From Chersky-840 sp050011815 (GTDB lineage: Bacteria; Actinomycetota; Acidimicrobiia; Acidimicrobiales; UBA8190): DNA of 64,000 nucleotides. Within the stretch, counting starts at the first letter, position 1. The number at the start of each line of letters is the position of its first letter. The stretch covers positions 1 to 64,000 of the forward strand of contig JBEKIJ010000008.1 of assembly GCA_050011815.1 (NCBI GenBank), given 5' to 3'. A program made the translations under genes and the position numbers. This document shows, piece after piece, positions 15,420-24,544 of this stretch. The notes under the pieces were generated by a model. It was not told the origin of the DNA and made no database searches. It worked only from the letters and a program-made list of their open reading frames with translations.

Positions 15420-16328
15420 ATGACAACGGTGGCAGAAGAGCTTTCCAGCGCGGTGGCGGACGTGGCGGCCAGGACGGCCCCCTCGGTCGTGGGGGTGGGC
15501 GCCGGCGGCAGCGGCGTGGTCGTGGGCCCGGGGCTCGTGGTCACCAACGCCCACAACATCCGGCGCGACGAGGTGGTCGTGACCTTCGCCGACGGTCGGC
15601 GCGCCGACGGTCGACCCGCGGGGGTCGACATCGACGGCGACCTGGCCGTGGTGTCGGTGGACACCGGCGACGCCCCCCCGCTCCCGGTCTCGGGCGCCAC
15701 GGTGCGCAGGGGCGACGCCGTCGTGGCGCTGGCCAATCCCGGTGGCCGCGCCGTACGCGTCACCGTGGGCTTCGTCTCCGCGCTCGACGTGGCCTTCCGG
15801 GGGCCCGGAGGTCGGCGCCTGGGCGGGGCCATCGAGCACACCGCCCCCCTGGCCCGTGGCTCGTCGGGCGGCCCGGTGGTCGACGTCCGGGGCAACCTGG
15901 TCGGCATCGACACCCACCGGGTGGGCGACGGCTTCTATCTCGCCCTTCCCGCCGACGAGGAGCTCAGGGCCCGCGTCGACGCCCTCTCCCACGGCGATGT
16001 GCCGCGTCGTCCCCGACTCGGGATCGCGGTGGCGCCCCCGCGCGTGGCACGCCGACTCCGGCAGTCGGTGGGCCTCGCCGAGCGCGACGGGCTCCTCGTC
16101 CACGCCGTAGAGGGGGGCGGACCGGCCGATCGTGCCGGGCTGCGCCAGGGCGATCTCGTCGTGCGCGTGGCGGGGACAGAGGTCACGACGGTCGACGAGC
16201 TGGCCGCCGCGCTCGAGGCCGCGGACCCCGAGGCTTCGGTCGAGGTCCTCGTGGTACGGGGTGCCGACGAGGTGACCCTGGCCGTCGACCTGGCGGGGCG
16301 GGGGACGGCGCACGAAGGCTCGGCCTGA
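15420..16328 (+). CDS. S1C trypsin-like protease with PDZ domain (HtrA-like), first of pair
   Basis: A 302-residue serine protease. The catalytic triad can be read as His in VTNAHNI, Asp in GDLAVVS and Ser in ARGSSGGPVV; a PDZ domain follows (GLLVHAVEGGGPADRAGLRQGDLVVR). The start is ATG at 15420, supported by GGAGGT seven bases upstream. Unusually for the HtrA family, the N terminus (MTTVAEELSSAVADVAART) has no signal peptide or membrane anchor, so the protein appears cytosolic. Its stop codon overlaps the start of the second protease by one base (TGATG). The pair is divergent from the HxlR regulator and probably controlled by it. Confidence 0.88.
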   Translation: MTTVAEELSSAVADVAARTAPSVVGVGAGGSGVVVGPGLVVTNAHNIRRDEVVVTFADGRRADGRPAGVDIDGDLAVVSVDTGDAPPLPVSGATVRRGDAVVALANPGGRAVRVTVGFVSALDVAFRGPGGRRLGGAIEHTAPLARGSSGGPVVDVRGNLVGIDTHRVGDGFYLALPADEELRARVDALSHGDVPRRPRLGIAVAPPRVARRLRQSVGLAERDGLLVHAVEGGGPADRAGLRQGDLVVRVAGTEVTTVDELAAALEAADPEASVEVLVVRGADEVTLAVDLAGRGTAHEGSA

Positions 16329-17383
16329 TGTCGGCGGTCATCGAGCGCGCCCCCGGTCCTGAGCCCCGCGGCGCCGTACTCGACCGCGGGCACCGCCACG
16401 AACGCCCCGGCCGTGGCGACGACGCCGGTGCAAGGGACGGTTCGGGTGCGCTCGACTCGTACTCGCGCACGGTCACGGCGGTGGCGGAGCGCTTGGTGCC
16501 TTCGGTGGTGGGGTTGCGCGTCCATGGCGACGTGGGGCGCAGACCCACGGGCTCGGGATCGGCCGTGGTCATCTCGGCCGACGGGTTGTTGCTCACCTCG
16601 GCGCATGCCGTCGCCGGTGGGCAACGGGGCGTGGCGACGTTCTCCTCGGGTGAGGAGGTCGACTTCGAGGTGATCGGCCGGGATCGCCCCTCGGACCTCG
16701 CCGTGGTGCGAGTGGCCGGTGCCGGCTACCGGCCCGCCACCCTGGGGGATGCCGAGGGACTGCGCGTCGGCCAGCTGGTGGTGGCGATCGGCAACCCCTT
16801 CGGGTTCGCAGGCTCGGTGAGCGCGGGAGTGGTCAGTGCGCTGGGGAGGTCGCTCGTGACGGCGTCGGGGTCGGCGAGCCGGTTGGTCGACAACGTCATC
16901 CAGACCGATGCCGCCCTCCACCCGGGAAACTCCGGTGGCGCGTTGGCGGTGGCCGATGCCCGTGTCATCGGCATCAGCACCGCGGTCATCGGTCCGGGGA
17001 TCGGACAGGGTCTCGGCATGGCCGTGCCCATCAACGCCACCACCAGGGCCGTCGTGGGGGCGCTGGCGTCGGGGCGACAGGTGCGACGCGCCTACCTCGG
17101 TGTCGGTGGAGGGGCGCGTCCGCTTGCTCCGGTCGTGGCCCGGCAACTGGGGCGGCCCCGCGGGGTGGAGGTGCTGTCGGTGATGGCGGGGAGCCCCGCC
17201 GACCATGCCGGGATAGAGCCCGGTGACGTGATCGTCTCACTCGACGGTGCGCCGGTGCAGGACGTAGGCGATCTCCAGCGCCTGTTGGTGGCGGAGCTCA
17301 TCGGCCGGGGCGGGACGCTGGGCGTCGTCCGCCATCGGGCGCTCATCGAGCGCGCCGTCACCTACGAAGAGCTGGCGGAGTGA
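16328..17383 (+). CDS. S1C trypsin-like protease with PDZ domain (HtrA-like), second of pair
   Basis: A 351-residue protease paralogous to its neighbour. The triad is His in LTSAHAVAGG, Asp in SDLAVVRV and Ser in HPGNSGGALAV; the activation segment IGNPFGFAGSVSAGVVSALGR is standard for DegP/HtrA. A PDZ domain covers about residues 260-340 (GVEVLSVMAGSPADHAGIEPGDVIVSLDG). The first 45 residues are charged and low-complexity, without a hydrophobic segment, so again no export signal is visible. Co-translation with the first protease is implied by the one-base stop/start overlap. Confidence 0.9.
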   Translation: MSAVIERAPGPEPRGAVLDRGHRHERPGRGDDAGARDGSGALDSYSRTVTAVAERLVPSVVGLRVHGDVGRRPTGSGSAVVISADGLLLTSAHAVAGGQRGVATFSSGEEVDFEVIGRDRPSDLAVVRVAGAGYRPATLGDAEGLRVGQLVVAIGNPFGFAGSVSAGVVSALGRSLVTASGSASRLVDNVIQTDAALHPGNSGGALAVADARVIGISTAVIGPGIGQGLGMAVPINATTRAVVGALASGRQVRRAYLGVGGGARPLAPVVARQLGRPRGVEVLSVMAGSPADHAGIEPGDVIVSLDGAPVQDVGDLQRLLVAELIGRGGTLGVVRHRALIERAVTYEELAE

Positions 17384-17534
17384 TGGGAGTGAGAAGGCCG
17401 TCTCCTCCTCCCGCCTGAGGCCGTCAGGGAGGGAGGCGGCTCCAGCGTTCGCCGTGCCCCCGGTGCCCGTGGCAACCTCTGCTTCCCGGAGGAACGCTCC
17501 CGGCCGACGACGTCGCGCAACGGAGGATGGCACC

Positions 17535-17882
17535 ATGGTCAAGCTCACCTGTCTCATCCGACGCAAAGAGGGGATGTCACCCGAGGAGTTCCACGCCTAC
17601 TGGCGCGACCACCACGGGCCTCTCGTGCTCTCGACGAAGAGCGGGAGCCACGTCCTTCGCTACGAGCAGCACCACCGCTCCCTCGGGGACTACGGAGCGC
17701 AGGACGACGGCCAGTACGACGGGGTGACCGAGCAGTGGTTCGAGTCCATGGAGGACTACCAGGCCCACATGGCCGAGAAGGACTTCGCCGAGGTGTGGGC
17801 GGACCTGCCCAAGTTCCTCGACGTCGATCGCCTCGCCTTCGTCGTCACCGAGGATCCCGTCGTCATCCTGGCGGGGCGCTGA
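17535..17882 (+). CDS. EthD-domain protein
   Basis: A 115-residue dimeric alpha/beta-barrel protein of the EthD type: MVKLTCLIRRKEGMSPEEFHAYWRDHHGPLV is the hallmark opening, with the conserved H-x-Y-W and D-H-H-G-P elements. Members include EthD of ether degradation and small polyketide-processing proteins, but most are uncharacterised. The ATG at 17535 is chosen for the GGAGG site eight bases upstream and because the family starts here. The 150-bp region between the proteases and this gene holds no other gene. Confidence 0.85.
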   Translation: MVKLTCLIRRKEGMSPEEFHAYWRDHHGPLVLSTKSGSHVLRYEQHHRSLGDYGAQDDGQYDGVTEQWFESMEDYQAHMAEKDFAEVWADLPKFLDVDRLAFVVTEDPVVILAGR

Positions 17883-17897
17883 CGCGGCCCGAGGCCG

Positions 17898-19676
17898 TTA
17901 CGCGGAGGCGCCGTCGACGACCGGGGCCACCAGAGAGCGGGCTCCCATCGATCCCAGGAACGCGGCGTCCCCGAAGGAGAAGATTCCCCCGTCCGAAGCG
18001 AGCAGCCAGTACCCCCCGCTCCCCGGACCGGCGACGATGGCGACAACCGGCTTGCTGATCCGTTGGCCGCCCATGGATCCGAAGTACTGCGCGTTGCCGA
18101 AGGCGAAGACCCCGCCGTCAGAGGCCACCAGCCAGTACCCACCGCCCTGGGGCATGGCGGCCATGCCCACGATGGGCGCGGCGAGCCGTGTGGCGCCCAT
18201 GGAACCCCAGAAGGTGGCGTCACCGAAGGCGAAGACCCCGCCGTCGCCCGCCACGAGCCAGTAGCCGCGCCCGTCGGGCGTCGGCGCCATGCCGACGATG
18301 GGCGCGGCGAGCCGTGAGTCGCCCATTGACCCCCAGAAGGTGGCGTCACCGAAGGCGAAGACCCCGCCGTCGCCCGCCACGAGCCAGTAGCCGCGCCCGT
18401 CGGGCGTCGGCGCCATGCCGACGATGGGCGCGTCGAGCAGGCGTCCACCCATCGAGCCTGCGAACGGTGCATCGAAGGCGAAGACCCCACCGTCGGACCC
18501 CACCTCCCAGTAGCCCCCCGAACCCGGATCGGGCGCGCCGCCCACCACCGGGGCACGCAGCGCCACACCGCCCATCGACCCCGCGAAGCGCGCCGCCCCG
18601 AAGGCGAAGACCCCGCCGTCGGCCCCGAAGAGGTGGTAGCCCTCGGGGCTCTCGCCCGCGCCGATGTGGGGCGTGCCGCCCGAGAACGTCACCGGCGCCA
18701 TCCAGAGGCTGCGGAACTCGCCGACGTCGTAGGAATAGTGACTGGCCGGGCCGTCCCAGGCGTGGTACGCCATCCACCAATTCCCCGAGGAGTCCTGGAA
18801 GAGCGACTCCCCACCGGGCCCGAGGCGCGTGGCGTCGGAGTGGAGGATGGGGGCACCCGCCGGTTTGGTGCACGGACCGAAGGGCCCGGCGCAATCGGCG
18901 TACCCCACCCCGTAGCCGGCGCTGTTCCACAGGCCGCCGGAATAGAAAAGGACGTAGGAGCCCGCGGCCTCGACCATGTCCGGTCCCTCCACCGTGGACT
19001 CCCAGGGCTGGTCCTGTCTCAGCACGGCCTGAGGTGCCGATGCCAACGACAGGCCGTCGGGGGCGAGCAGCGCGGCCCAGATTTCCGCGGGCAGCGTCGA
19101 CTGGCCCGCGTTCGACTTCCAGTACAGGTACAGCGAGCCGTTGGCGTCGACAAAAGGCTGGGGGTCGATCGATCCCCCGAGACTCGTCTGGCAGATGAAC
19201 GGTGCCGAGGAGGTATCGGTAAAGGGGCCGGTGGGGTCGGTTGCCGTGGCGATGGAGATGCATTGATAGCCCGTGGCGGTCACCTCGGTGGCGTAGTACA
19301 TGACGTATTCGCCGTTGATGAAGACGACCCCGGGGGACCAGGTGCGCTCGCCCCCCGACCACGCCGGCAAGGTGGGAAGGGCATCGCCTACCGGCTGCCA
19401 CGTTTGAAGGTCGGTCGAGCTCAGCACGGGGATGTTCTTGAGGTCGCTTCCCGTCGTGTAGGCGTAGTAGGTCGTCCCGACCCGGATCACGTCAGGGTCA
19501 GGGGCATCGCCGTCGTAGACGGGGGCGGTGACATCGACGGAGCTGACGTCGAGGGAGCTTCGGGGAGCCACCGTGGCGCCCGCGGGTGGCGCGTGGAGAG
19601 CCACCGCGGCCAGGACGAGGCTGCCCACCAGGGCCACGACCCACCGGACCCGACGCGACGCGACGTTCGCGGTCAT
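17898..19676 (-). CDS. Secreted GH43-like protein with C-terminal propeller-like repeats
   Basis: A 592-residue protein. Residues 1-35 form a signal peptide (basic VASRRVRWVV, then a hydrophobic core ending AGATVA). Residues 45-345 look like a five-bladed glycoside hydrolase 43/62 domain: DGDAPDPDVIRVGTTYYAYTTGSD contains the usual N-terminal catalytic Asp, VEGPDMVEAAGSYVLFYSGG contains a candidate general-acid Glu. The C-terminal 240 residues are about six copies of a 42-residue unit with the core GYWLVAGDGGVFAFGDATFWGSMG; two central copies are nearly identical in DNA. Such repeats are common in secreted proteins of this class and probably form a beta-propeller that binds the wall or carbohydrate. 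The sugar specificity is unknown. Confidence 0.82.
   Translation of the reverse strand: MTANVASRRVRWVVALVGSLVLAAVALHAPPAGATVAPRSSLDVSSVDVTAPVYDGDAPDPDVIRVGTTYYAYTTGSDLKNIPVLSSTDLQTWQPVGDALPTLPAWSGGERTWSPGVVFINGEYVMYYATEVTATGYQCISIATATDPTGPFTDTSSAPFICQTSLGGSIDPQPFVDANGSLYLYWKSNAGQSTLPAEIWAALLAPDGLSLASAPQAVLRQDQPWESTVEGPDMVEAAGSYVLFYSGGLWNSAGYGVGYADCAGPFGPCTKPAGAPILHSDATRLGPGGESLFQDSSGNWWMAYHAWDGPASHYSYDVGEFRSLWMAPVTFSGGTPHIGAGESPEGYHLFGADGGVFAFGAARFAGSMGGVALRAPVVGGAPDPGSGGYWEVGSDGGVFAFDAPFAGSMGGRLLDAPIVGMAPTPDGRGYWLVAGDGGVFAFGDATFWGSMGDSRLAAPIVGMAPTPDGRGYWLVAGDGGVFAFGDATFWGSMGATRLAAPIVGMAAMPQGGGYWLVASDGGVFAFGNAQYFGSMGGQRISKPVVAIVAGPGSGGYWLLASDGGIFSFGDAAFLGSMGARSLVAPVVDGASA
18181..18432. repeat. 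Two near-identical 126-bp tandem repeats in the GH43-like gene
   Basis: The units begin at 18181 and 18307 (period 126 bp, 42 codons) and are identical over most of their length; divergence is confined to about 25 bp after the first ten bases. More diverged copies extend on both sides through the 3' part of the gene. Confidence 0.9.
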
Positions 19677-19711
19677 GGCGTGAGAGACGACGGGGCAGGT
19701 ATCAGGCGGTG

Positions 19712-22408
19712 TCAGTGAGCGAGTTGGCGCAAGACGTAGGCCAGGATGCCACCGTGACGGAAGTACTCGGCCTCCATCGGGGTGTCGATACGAACACGGG
19801 CATTGAATTCCACCGTGTCGGCGTGCACCGCGAGCTCCTTGGGCACCTCGCCGGCGCGCAGCGCATCGAGCCCGACGATGTCGAAACTCTCCTCCCCGGT
19901 CAACCCCAGGCTCGCCATCGACGTCCCTTCGGCGAACTGCAGAGGGAGGATGCCCATTCCCAGCAGGTTCGAGCGGTGGATCCGTTCGAAACTCTCGGCG
20001 ATGACGGCGCGTACACCGAGCAGCGCCGGGCCTTTGGCGGCCCAATCTCGTGACGAGCCCGACCCGTACTCCTTTCCGGCCAGCACCACCAGGGGGATGC
20101 CGTCGGCGCGATAACGCATGGCGGCGTCATAGATGCTCAGCTGCTCGCCGCTCGGCAGCAGTCGGGTCACGCCGCCCTCGGTGCCGGGGGCGAGGAGGTT
20201 GTGCAGGCGAACGTTGGCGAACGTCCCCCGCATCATGACCTCGTGGTTGCCCCGACGGGCTCCGTAGGAGTTGAACTCCGACGGCTCGACCCCGTGCTCG
20301 GTGAGGTAGATGCCGGCCGGCGAGCTCGGCCGGATGGACCCGGCGGGGGAGATGTGGTCCGTCGTGACGCTGTCTCCCAAGACGGCCAGCACCCGGGCGC
20401 CGACGATGTCGGGCACCGGGGCGGGCTCGGCGCTGAAGTGCTCGAAAAACGGCGGCGCCAGGACATAGGTGGAGTCAGCGTCCCAGCCGAAGGTGTCACC
20501 GCTTCCGGTGTCGATCTCCTTCCACCGGTCGTCACCTTCGAAGACCGACCCGTACCGACGACGGAACATCTCCGACGTCACGGCCTGTTCGATGGCGGCG
20601 GACACCTCCGACGGGGAGGGCCAGAGATCCCGCAGGTAGACCGGGCGGCCGTCGGTGCCGGTCCCCAGGGGCTCGGAGGTGAGGTCCAGGTCCATCGTGC
20701 CCGCCAGGGCGTAGGCCACCACGAGGGGCGGGGAGGCCAGGTAGTTGAGCCTGACGTCAGGGTGGATGCGACCCTCGAAGTTGCGATTCCCCGACAACAC
20801 CGCGGCCACCGACAGGTCCCCGTCGCGCACCGCCTCGGAGACCCCGGGCAGCAGGGGACCCGAGTTCCCGATGCACGTCGTGCACCCGAACCCGACGAGC
20901 TGGAACCCGAGCGTCTCGAGCGGCTCGCGCAGCCCGGCACGCTCGTAGTAGTCCATGACGACACGCGACCCCGGTGCCAGGGACGTCTTCACCCACGGTT
21001 GGGAGCGCAGGCCGCGGGCGACGGCCTTTTGGGCCAGCAGTCCGGCCGCCAGCATCACCTCGGGATTGGACGTGTTGGTACAGCTGGTGATGGCCGCGAT
21101 CACGACGTGCCCGTCGGCGACCTCGAGGGGCGCGCCGCCGTCGACACGGGCCGTCGCCGCCCGCAGTGTGGCGCCCTCGTCCCCGTCGTCGGTCGCCGAC
21201 GCCAGGGAGTGTCGGAAACCTGCCTTGGCATTGGTCAGAGAGACACGGTCCTGGGGACGAGAGGGGCCTGCCAGGCTCGGCTCCACCGTGGAGAGGTCGA
21301 GCGTCGCCGATTCGGAGAAGACCGGTTCGGGGTCCTCGGCCCGGTGGAAGAGGCCCTGCTCCTTGGCGTACGCCTCGACCAGGGCCACCTGCGCGTCGTC
21401 GCGGCCCGTGAAGCGGAGATAGCGAACGGTGACATCGTCGATGGGGAAGATCACGCACGTGGCGCCGTACTCGGGCGCCATGTTGCCGATCGTGGCCCGA
21501 CTCTCGAGGGGGAGGTGGGCGAGCCCCGGACCATGGACCTCCACGAACTTCCCGACCACCCCGTGCTGGCGGAGCAGCTGGGCGATGGTCAGCACCAGGT
21601 CGGTGGCCGTCGTCCCCTCGGGGAGCTCCCCGGTGAGCCGCAGACCGACCACCGGAGGGACGAGCATCGTGAGGGGCTGACCGAGCATGGCCGCCTCTGC
21701 CTCGATGCCGCCGACGCCCCACCCGAGGACGCCGAGCCCGTTGATCATCGTGGTGTGGGAGTCGGTTCCCACCAGGGTGTCGGGGAAGGCCTGACCATCG
21801 TCGGTGGCGAACACCACCCGGGCCAGGTACTCGAGGTTCACCTGATGACAGATGCCGGTCCCCGGGGGCACGACCCGGACGCCGTCGAACGCCTGTTGCG
21901 CCCACCGCAGGAGCTGGTACCGCTCGATGTTGCGCCCGTACTCGATGCCGACATTGGTGGAGAACGACGAGGCCAGGCCCGAGGACTCGGCGATGACGGA
22001 GTGGTCGATGACCAGCTCGACGGGAACGAGGGGGTTGATGGCGGTGGGGTCACCCCCCATGCCGGCCAGGGCGTCGCGCATGGCCGCGAGGTCGACGACC
22101 CCGGGGACGCCGGTGAAGTCCTGCATGAGCACGCGTTCGGGCGTGAAGGCGATCTCGGTCGTCGAGGCGACCCCGGACTGCTGGCGGCCGGCCCAGCTGG
22201 CCACGGCTTCGATGTCCGCCGCGTGCACCTGGCGCCCGTCCTCGTGGCGAAGGAGGTTCTCGAGGAGGATCTTCATGGCGTAGGGCAACCGGGCCACGTC
22301 GAATCGACCGGCGAGGGCATCGAGGCGGTGCACTTCGAAGGTCCGGTCGCCGACGACGATCGTGGCGCGGCTGGAAAAGCTGTCGGCTGAGGAAGAGGCG
22401 GCGGCCAT
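19712..22408 (-). CDS. acnA: Aconitate hydratase A
   Basis: An 898-residue aconitase of the AcnA/IRP1 class that interconverts citrate and isocitrate in the TCA cycle. Cluster ligands are visible as the single Cys in ITSCTNTSNPEVM and the paired Cys in GFGCTTCIGNSGPL. Other hallmarks are LPYAMKILLENLLRHEDG near the N terminus, VGTDSHTTMINGLGVLGWGVGGIEAEA, and the swivel-domain AGKEYGSGSSRDWAAKGP. The start is set at ATG 22408 (MAAASS); ATG 22417 is equally possible. It is followed 36 bp later by the GH43-like gene on the same strand; a functional link is doubtful. Confidence 0.97.
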   Translation of the reverse strand: MAAASSSADSFSSRATIVVGDRTFEVHRLDALAGRFDVARLPYAMKILLENLLRHEDGRQVHAADIEAVASWAGRQQSGVASTTEIAFTPERVLMQDFTGVPGVVDLAAMRDALAGMGGDPTAINPLVPVELVIDHSVIAESSGLASSFSTNVGIEYGRNIERYQLLRWAQQAFDGVRVVPPGTGICHQVNLEYLARVVFATDDGQAFPDTLVGTDSHTTMINGLGVLGWGVGGIEAEAAMLGQPLTMLVPPVVGLRLTGELPEGTTATDLVLTIAQLLRQHGVVGKFVEVHGPGLAHLPLESRATIGNMAPEYGATCVIFPIDDVTVRYLRFTGRDDAQVALVEAYAKEQGLFHRAEDPEPVFSESATLDLSTVEPSLAGPSRPQDRVSLTNAKAGFRHSLASATDDGDEGATLRAATARVDGGAPLEVADGHVVIAAITSCTNTSNPEVMLAAGLLAQKAVARGLRSQPWVKTSLAPGSRVVMDYYERAGLREPLETLGFQLVGFGCTTCIGNSGPLLPGVSEAVRDGDLSVAAVLSGNRNFEGRIHPDVRLNYLASPPLVVAYALAGTMDLDLTSEPLGTGTDGRPVYLRDLWPSPSEVSAAIEQAVTSEMFRRRYGSVFEGDDRWKEIDTGSGDTFGWDADSTYVLAPPFFEHFSAEPAPVPDIVGARVLAVLGDSVTTDHISPAGSIRPSSPAGIYLTEHGVEPSEFNSYGARRGNHEVMMRGTFANVRLHNLLAPGTEGGVTRLLPSGEQLSIYDAAMRYRADGIPLVVLAGKEYGSGSSRDWAAKGPALLGVRAVIAESFERIHRSNLLGMGILPLQFAEGTSMASLGLTGEESFDIVGLDALRAGEVPKELAVHADTVEFNARVRIDTPMEAEYFRHGGILAYVLRQLAH

Positions 22409-22594
22409 GGGGCCCATTCTGCTCCCCCGGGGTGGGATGCGGCACCTCGACCCGGTGAAGGGCCCGGGGTGCTCCCGGTGTAGCGTCTGAAGGGTTCCCC
22501 TTGGGAGTGACGCCTTGTTTGGCTGGACGACCGTGCTGGGGTTGTCGCCTCGCACAGGCTCGACGCCTCTTCTGAGCAACGTCAAAGGACCGTC

Positions 22595-22879
22595 ATGCCT
22601 GTCGTCGCTTCCGGTCGGCCCGCCCTCGTGCTGATGCCGTGCCCGGGCACAGCTCCAGGGCACGTGGACCACCCTCTCGCCGCGAAGACGTGCCGGCGCT
22701 GCCGCCGGACCTTCGCCCGGCATCCCTCGATCTGCTCGGAGGACTTCTCGCCCCGGTGGCTGTGCCCACCGTGTCGGCACGGCCCCGCGCAGCGCACCTC
22801 GGGCGCCCGCCTTCGGATCGTCTCCGCCATCGGCCCGGACCGGAGCCCCCGGCCCTTCTCCTCCGGGCAGACCGGATGA
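22595..22879 (+). CDS. Small zinc-ribbon protein
   Basis: A 94-residue ORF with two CxxC knuckles: CRRCRRTFARHPSIC and WLCPPCRHG, the pattern of a small zinc ribbon. The flanking 30 residues on each side are basic or Ser/Pro-rich and probably disordered. Support for it being real: the stop codon overlaps the start of the GAF-ANTAR gene as ATGA, AAAGGA lies upstream of the ATG, and a TAGCGT element at 22481-22486 could drive it with a leader of about 100 bases. I do not recognise a named family. It might bind nucleic acid or protein in the same pathway as the GAF-ANTAR protein. Confidence 0.55.
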   Translation: MPVVASGRPALVLMPCPGTAPGHVDHPLAAKTCRRCRRTFARHPSICSEDFSPRWLCPPCRHGPAQRTSGARLRIVSAIGPDRSPRPFSSGQTG

Positions 22880-23574
22880 GCGCCGACGATTCAAAACGCT
22901 TCTGGGGGGTGCTGTCGGGCGCCGACGATCACGAGCGCCCGTCGTTGGCGACGTTGTGCCGAGGATGTGTCGCCCTCCTCCCGGTGAGCGGGGCCGCCGT
23001 CTCGCTGATGGCGCCCGCCAATTCTCAGAGCGTCGCCAGCGCGTTCGACGGAAGGGCGAGGGCCATCCAGGACCTCGAGTTCACCCTGGGGGAGGGGCCG
23101 GCCATGGACGCCCACGCCGGAGGCGCTCCTGTCCTGGTGGACGATGTCCGCACCCTGGCCCCCCGCTGGCCGCAGTTCTGTGCGGCGGTCGCCGCCATGG
23201 GCATCCGCGCCGTCTTCGCGCTGCCCCTGTTGGCGGCGGGCGCCGCCATCGGGGTGCTGGTCCTGTACCGGGAAGAGGCCGGGGCCTTGACCGACGTCGA
23301 GCTCGCCGACGTCCTCGAGGTGGCGGACCTGGTCACACAGCTCGTGCTCGTTATGCAGTCCGAAGCCCTTGCCGAGTCGGTGGCGTGGGCGCTGGACGTC
23401 TCGGACCACCGGGCCGTGGTCCACCAGGCCACCGGGATGATCGCCGCTCAGATCGAGTCGGACGTCGAAGAGGCGCTCGTGCGCCTCCGTGCCCATTCCT
23501 TCGCCGCCGACCGGCCCATACGCGACGTGGCCGAGGCGGTGGTGGCCGGGGAACTACGGTTCGACGAGCGGTGA
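22876..23574 (+). CDS. GAF-ANTAR protein 1
   Basis: A 232-residue cytosolic sensor. Residues 15-160 form a GAF domain (LCRGCVALLPVSGAAVSLMAP, then LEFTLGEGPAMDAHAGGAPVLVDDV and a WPQF segment). The C-terminal 55 residues are an ANTAR domain (VHQATGMIAAQIESDVEEALVRLRAHSFAADRPIRDVAEAV), an RNA-binding three-helix unit that stabilises antiterminator hairpins. The GAF ligand is unknown. The start is ATG at 22876 inside the ATGA overlap with the zinc-ribbon gene. A second GAF-ANTAR gene follows after 129 bp. Confidence 0.9.
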   Translation: MSADDSKRFWGVLSGADDHERPSLATLCRGCVALLPVSGAAVSLMAPANSQSVASAFDGRARAIQDLEFTLGEGPAMDAHAGGAPVLVDDVRTLAPRWPQFCAAVAAMGIRAVFALPLLAAGAAIGVLVLYREEAGALTDVELADVLEVADLVTQLVLVMQSEALAESVAWALDVSDHRAVVHQATGMIAAQIESDVEEALVRLRAHSFAADRPIRDVAEAVVAGELRFDER

Positions 23575-23703
23575 CGGGGAGATCGGCTCGAGACGACAGC
23601 TCTCGCCGGCGCTGCCCGGGGTGACGATGAATGCCCGCTGGGTTGTCGACCACGGCGCTGTCGGGATCACCTGAACAAGGTATGGCGGAGGGAAGGAAAG
23701 CGA

Positions 23704-24468
23704 ATGGACAGACGAGAGGAGTGGTTGGCCAGGACATTTGTCGAGCTGGCCGACACGCTCGTTGCCGATTACGACGTCGTGGACTTCCTGTCCACGCTGG
23801 CCGAGCGATGCGTCGAGCTGCTCGACAGCGTGGAAGTGGGTCTGGTGCTCCTGGACCGTCACGGCCAGCTCCAGGTGATGGCGTCATCCTCCGAGCGCAT
23901 GCGGGTGGCGGAGCTGTTCGAGGTGCAGAACGAGGAGGGGCCCTGCTTCGACTGCCAACGCGGAGGCGAACCGGTCATCAACAGTTCCCTCGAGTCCGTC
24001 GGGGATCTCTGGCCCCGTTTCGGCCCCATGGCCCGCAAGGCCGGGTTCCGTATGGTCCACGCCCTGCCGTTGCGGCTGCGCAGCGACGTCATCGGTGCCA
24101 TGAACATCTTCGACACGCAGATGAGAGAGATGACGATGCAACAGGTGAACATCAGCCAGGCGCTGGCCGATGCCGCCACCATCGGGATCCTCCAGGAGCG
24201 CAATGTCCGACAGCAGGTCGACGTCGCCGGACAGCTCCAAGGGGCGCTCAACTCCCGGATCCTCATCGAGCAGGCCAAGGGTGTCGTGGCAGAACAGCAG
24301 CAGGTGAGCATGGAGGATGCCTTCGCCATCCTGAGGGGATATTCCCGAAGCAGCCGTGTCCCGCTGAGCGACGTGGCCCGAGCCGTCATCGACCGCTCGA
24401 TCAGTTCCGAAACGCTTCGTTCTGCCCCTCCGCTCGGCCGCGCTGCCATGGCCCCGAAGAACCTGTGA
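23704..24468 (+). CDS. GAF-ANTAR protein 2
   Basis: A 254-residue paralogue of the preceding gene. The GAF domain spans about residues 25-165 (VDFLSTLAERCVELLDSVEVGLVLLD, NEEGPCFDCQRGGEPVINSSL with a Cys-x-x-Cys pair). The ANTAR domain is about residues 180-240 (GALNSRILIEQAKGVVAEQQQVSMEDAFAILRGYSRSS), closer to the consensus than that of protein 1. GGAGGGAAGGAAA upstream of the ATG is a good ribosome site. The two proteins differ greatly in sequence, so they probably bind different ligands rather than being a recent duplication. Confidence 0.92.
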   Translation: MDRREEWLARTFVELADTLVADYDVVDFLSTLAERCVELLDSVEVGLVLLDRHGQLQVMASSSERMRVAELFEVQNEEGPCFDCQRGGEPVINSSLESVGDLWPRFGPMARKAGFRMVHALPLRLRSDVIGAMNIFDTQMREMTMQQVNISQALADAATIGILQERNVRQQVDVAGQLQGALNSRILIEQAKGVVAEQQQVSMEDAFAILRGYSRSSRVPLSDVARAVIDRSISSETLRSAPPLGRAAMAPKNL

Positions 24469-24544
24469 CGGGCCCGGTGCAGTCCACCCACCCCGACGCG
24501 CACGGCGCGTCGGCGCATGTCGCGTCGGCACGGTAGGTCCGCCC

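Noticed and set aside
16100..17383. Mobile or phage origin of the paired protease genes
   Set aside because: Codon use matches neighbours and no integrase, repeat or tRNA boundary is present.
18100..18620. Periodic repeat that might suggest a CRISPR array
   Set aside because: Period is 126 bp, in frame, with no short repeat/unique spacer alternation; it encodes protein repeats.
20201..22390. Long plus-strand frame opposite the aconitase gene
   Set aside because: It mirrors the codon pattern of acnA on the other strand, is rich in Arg/Gly/His/Asp and matches no family; a GC-rich shadow frame.
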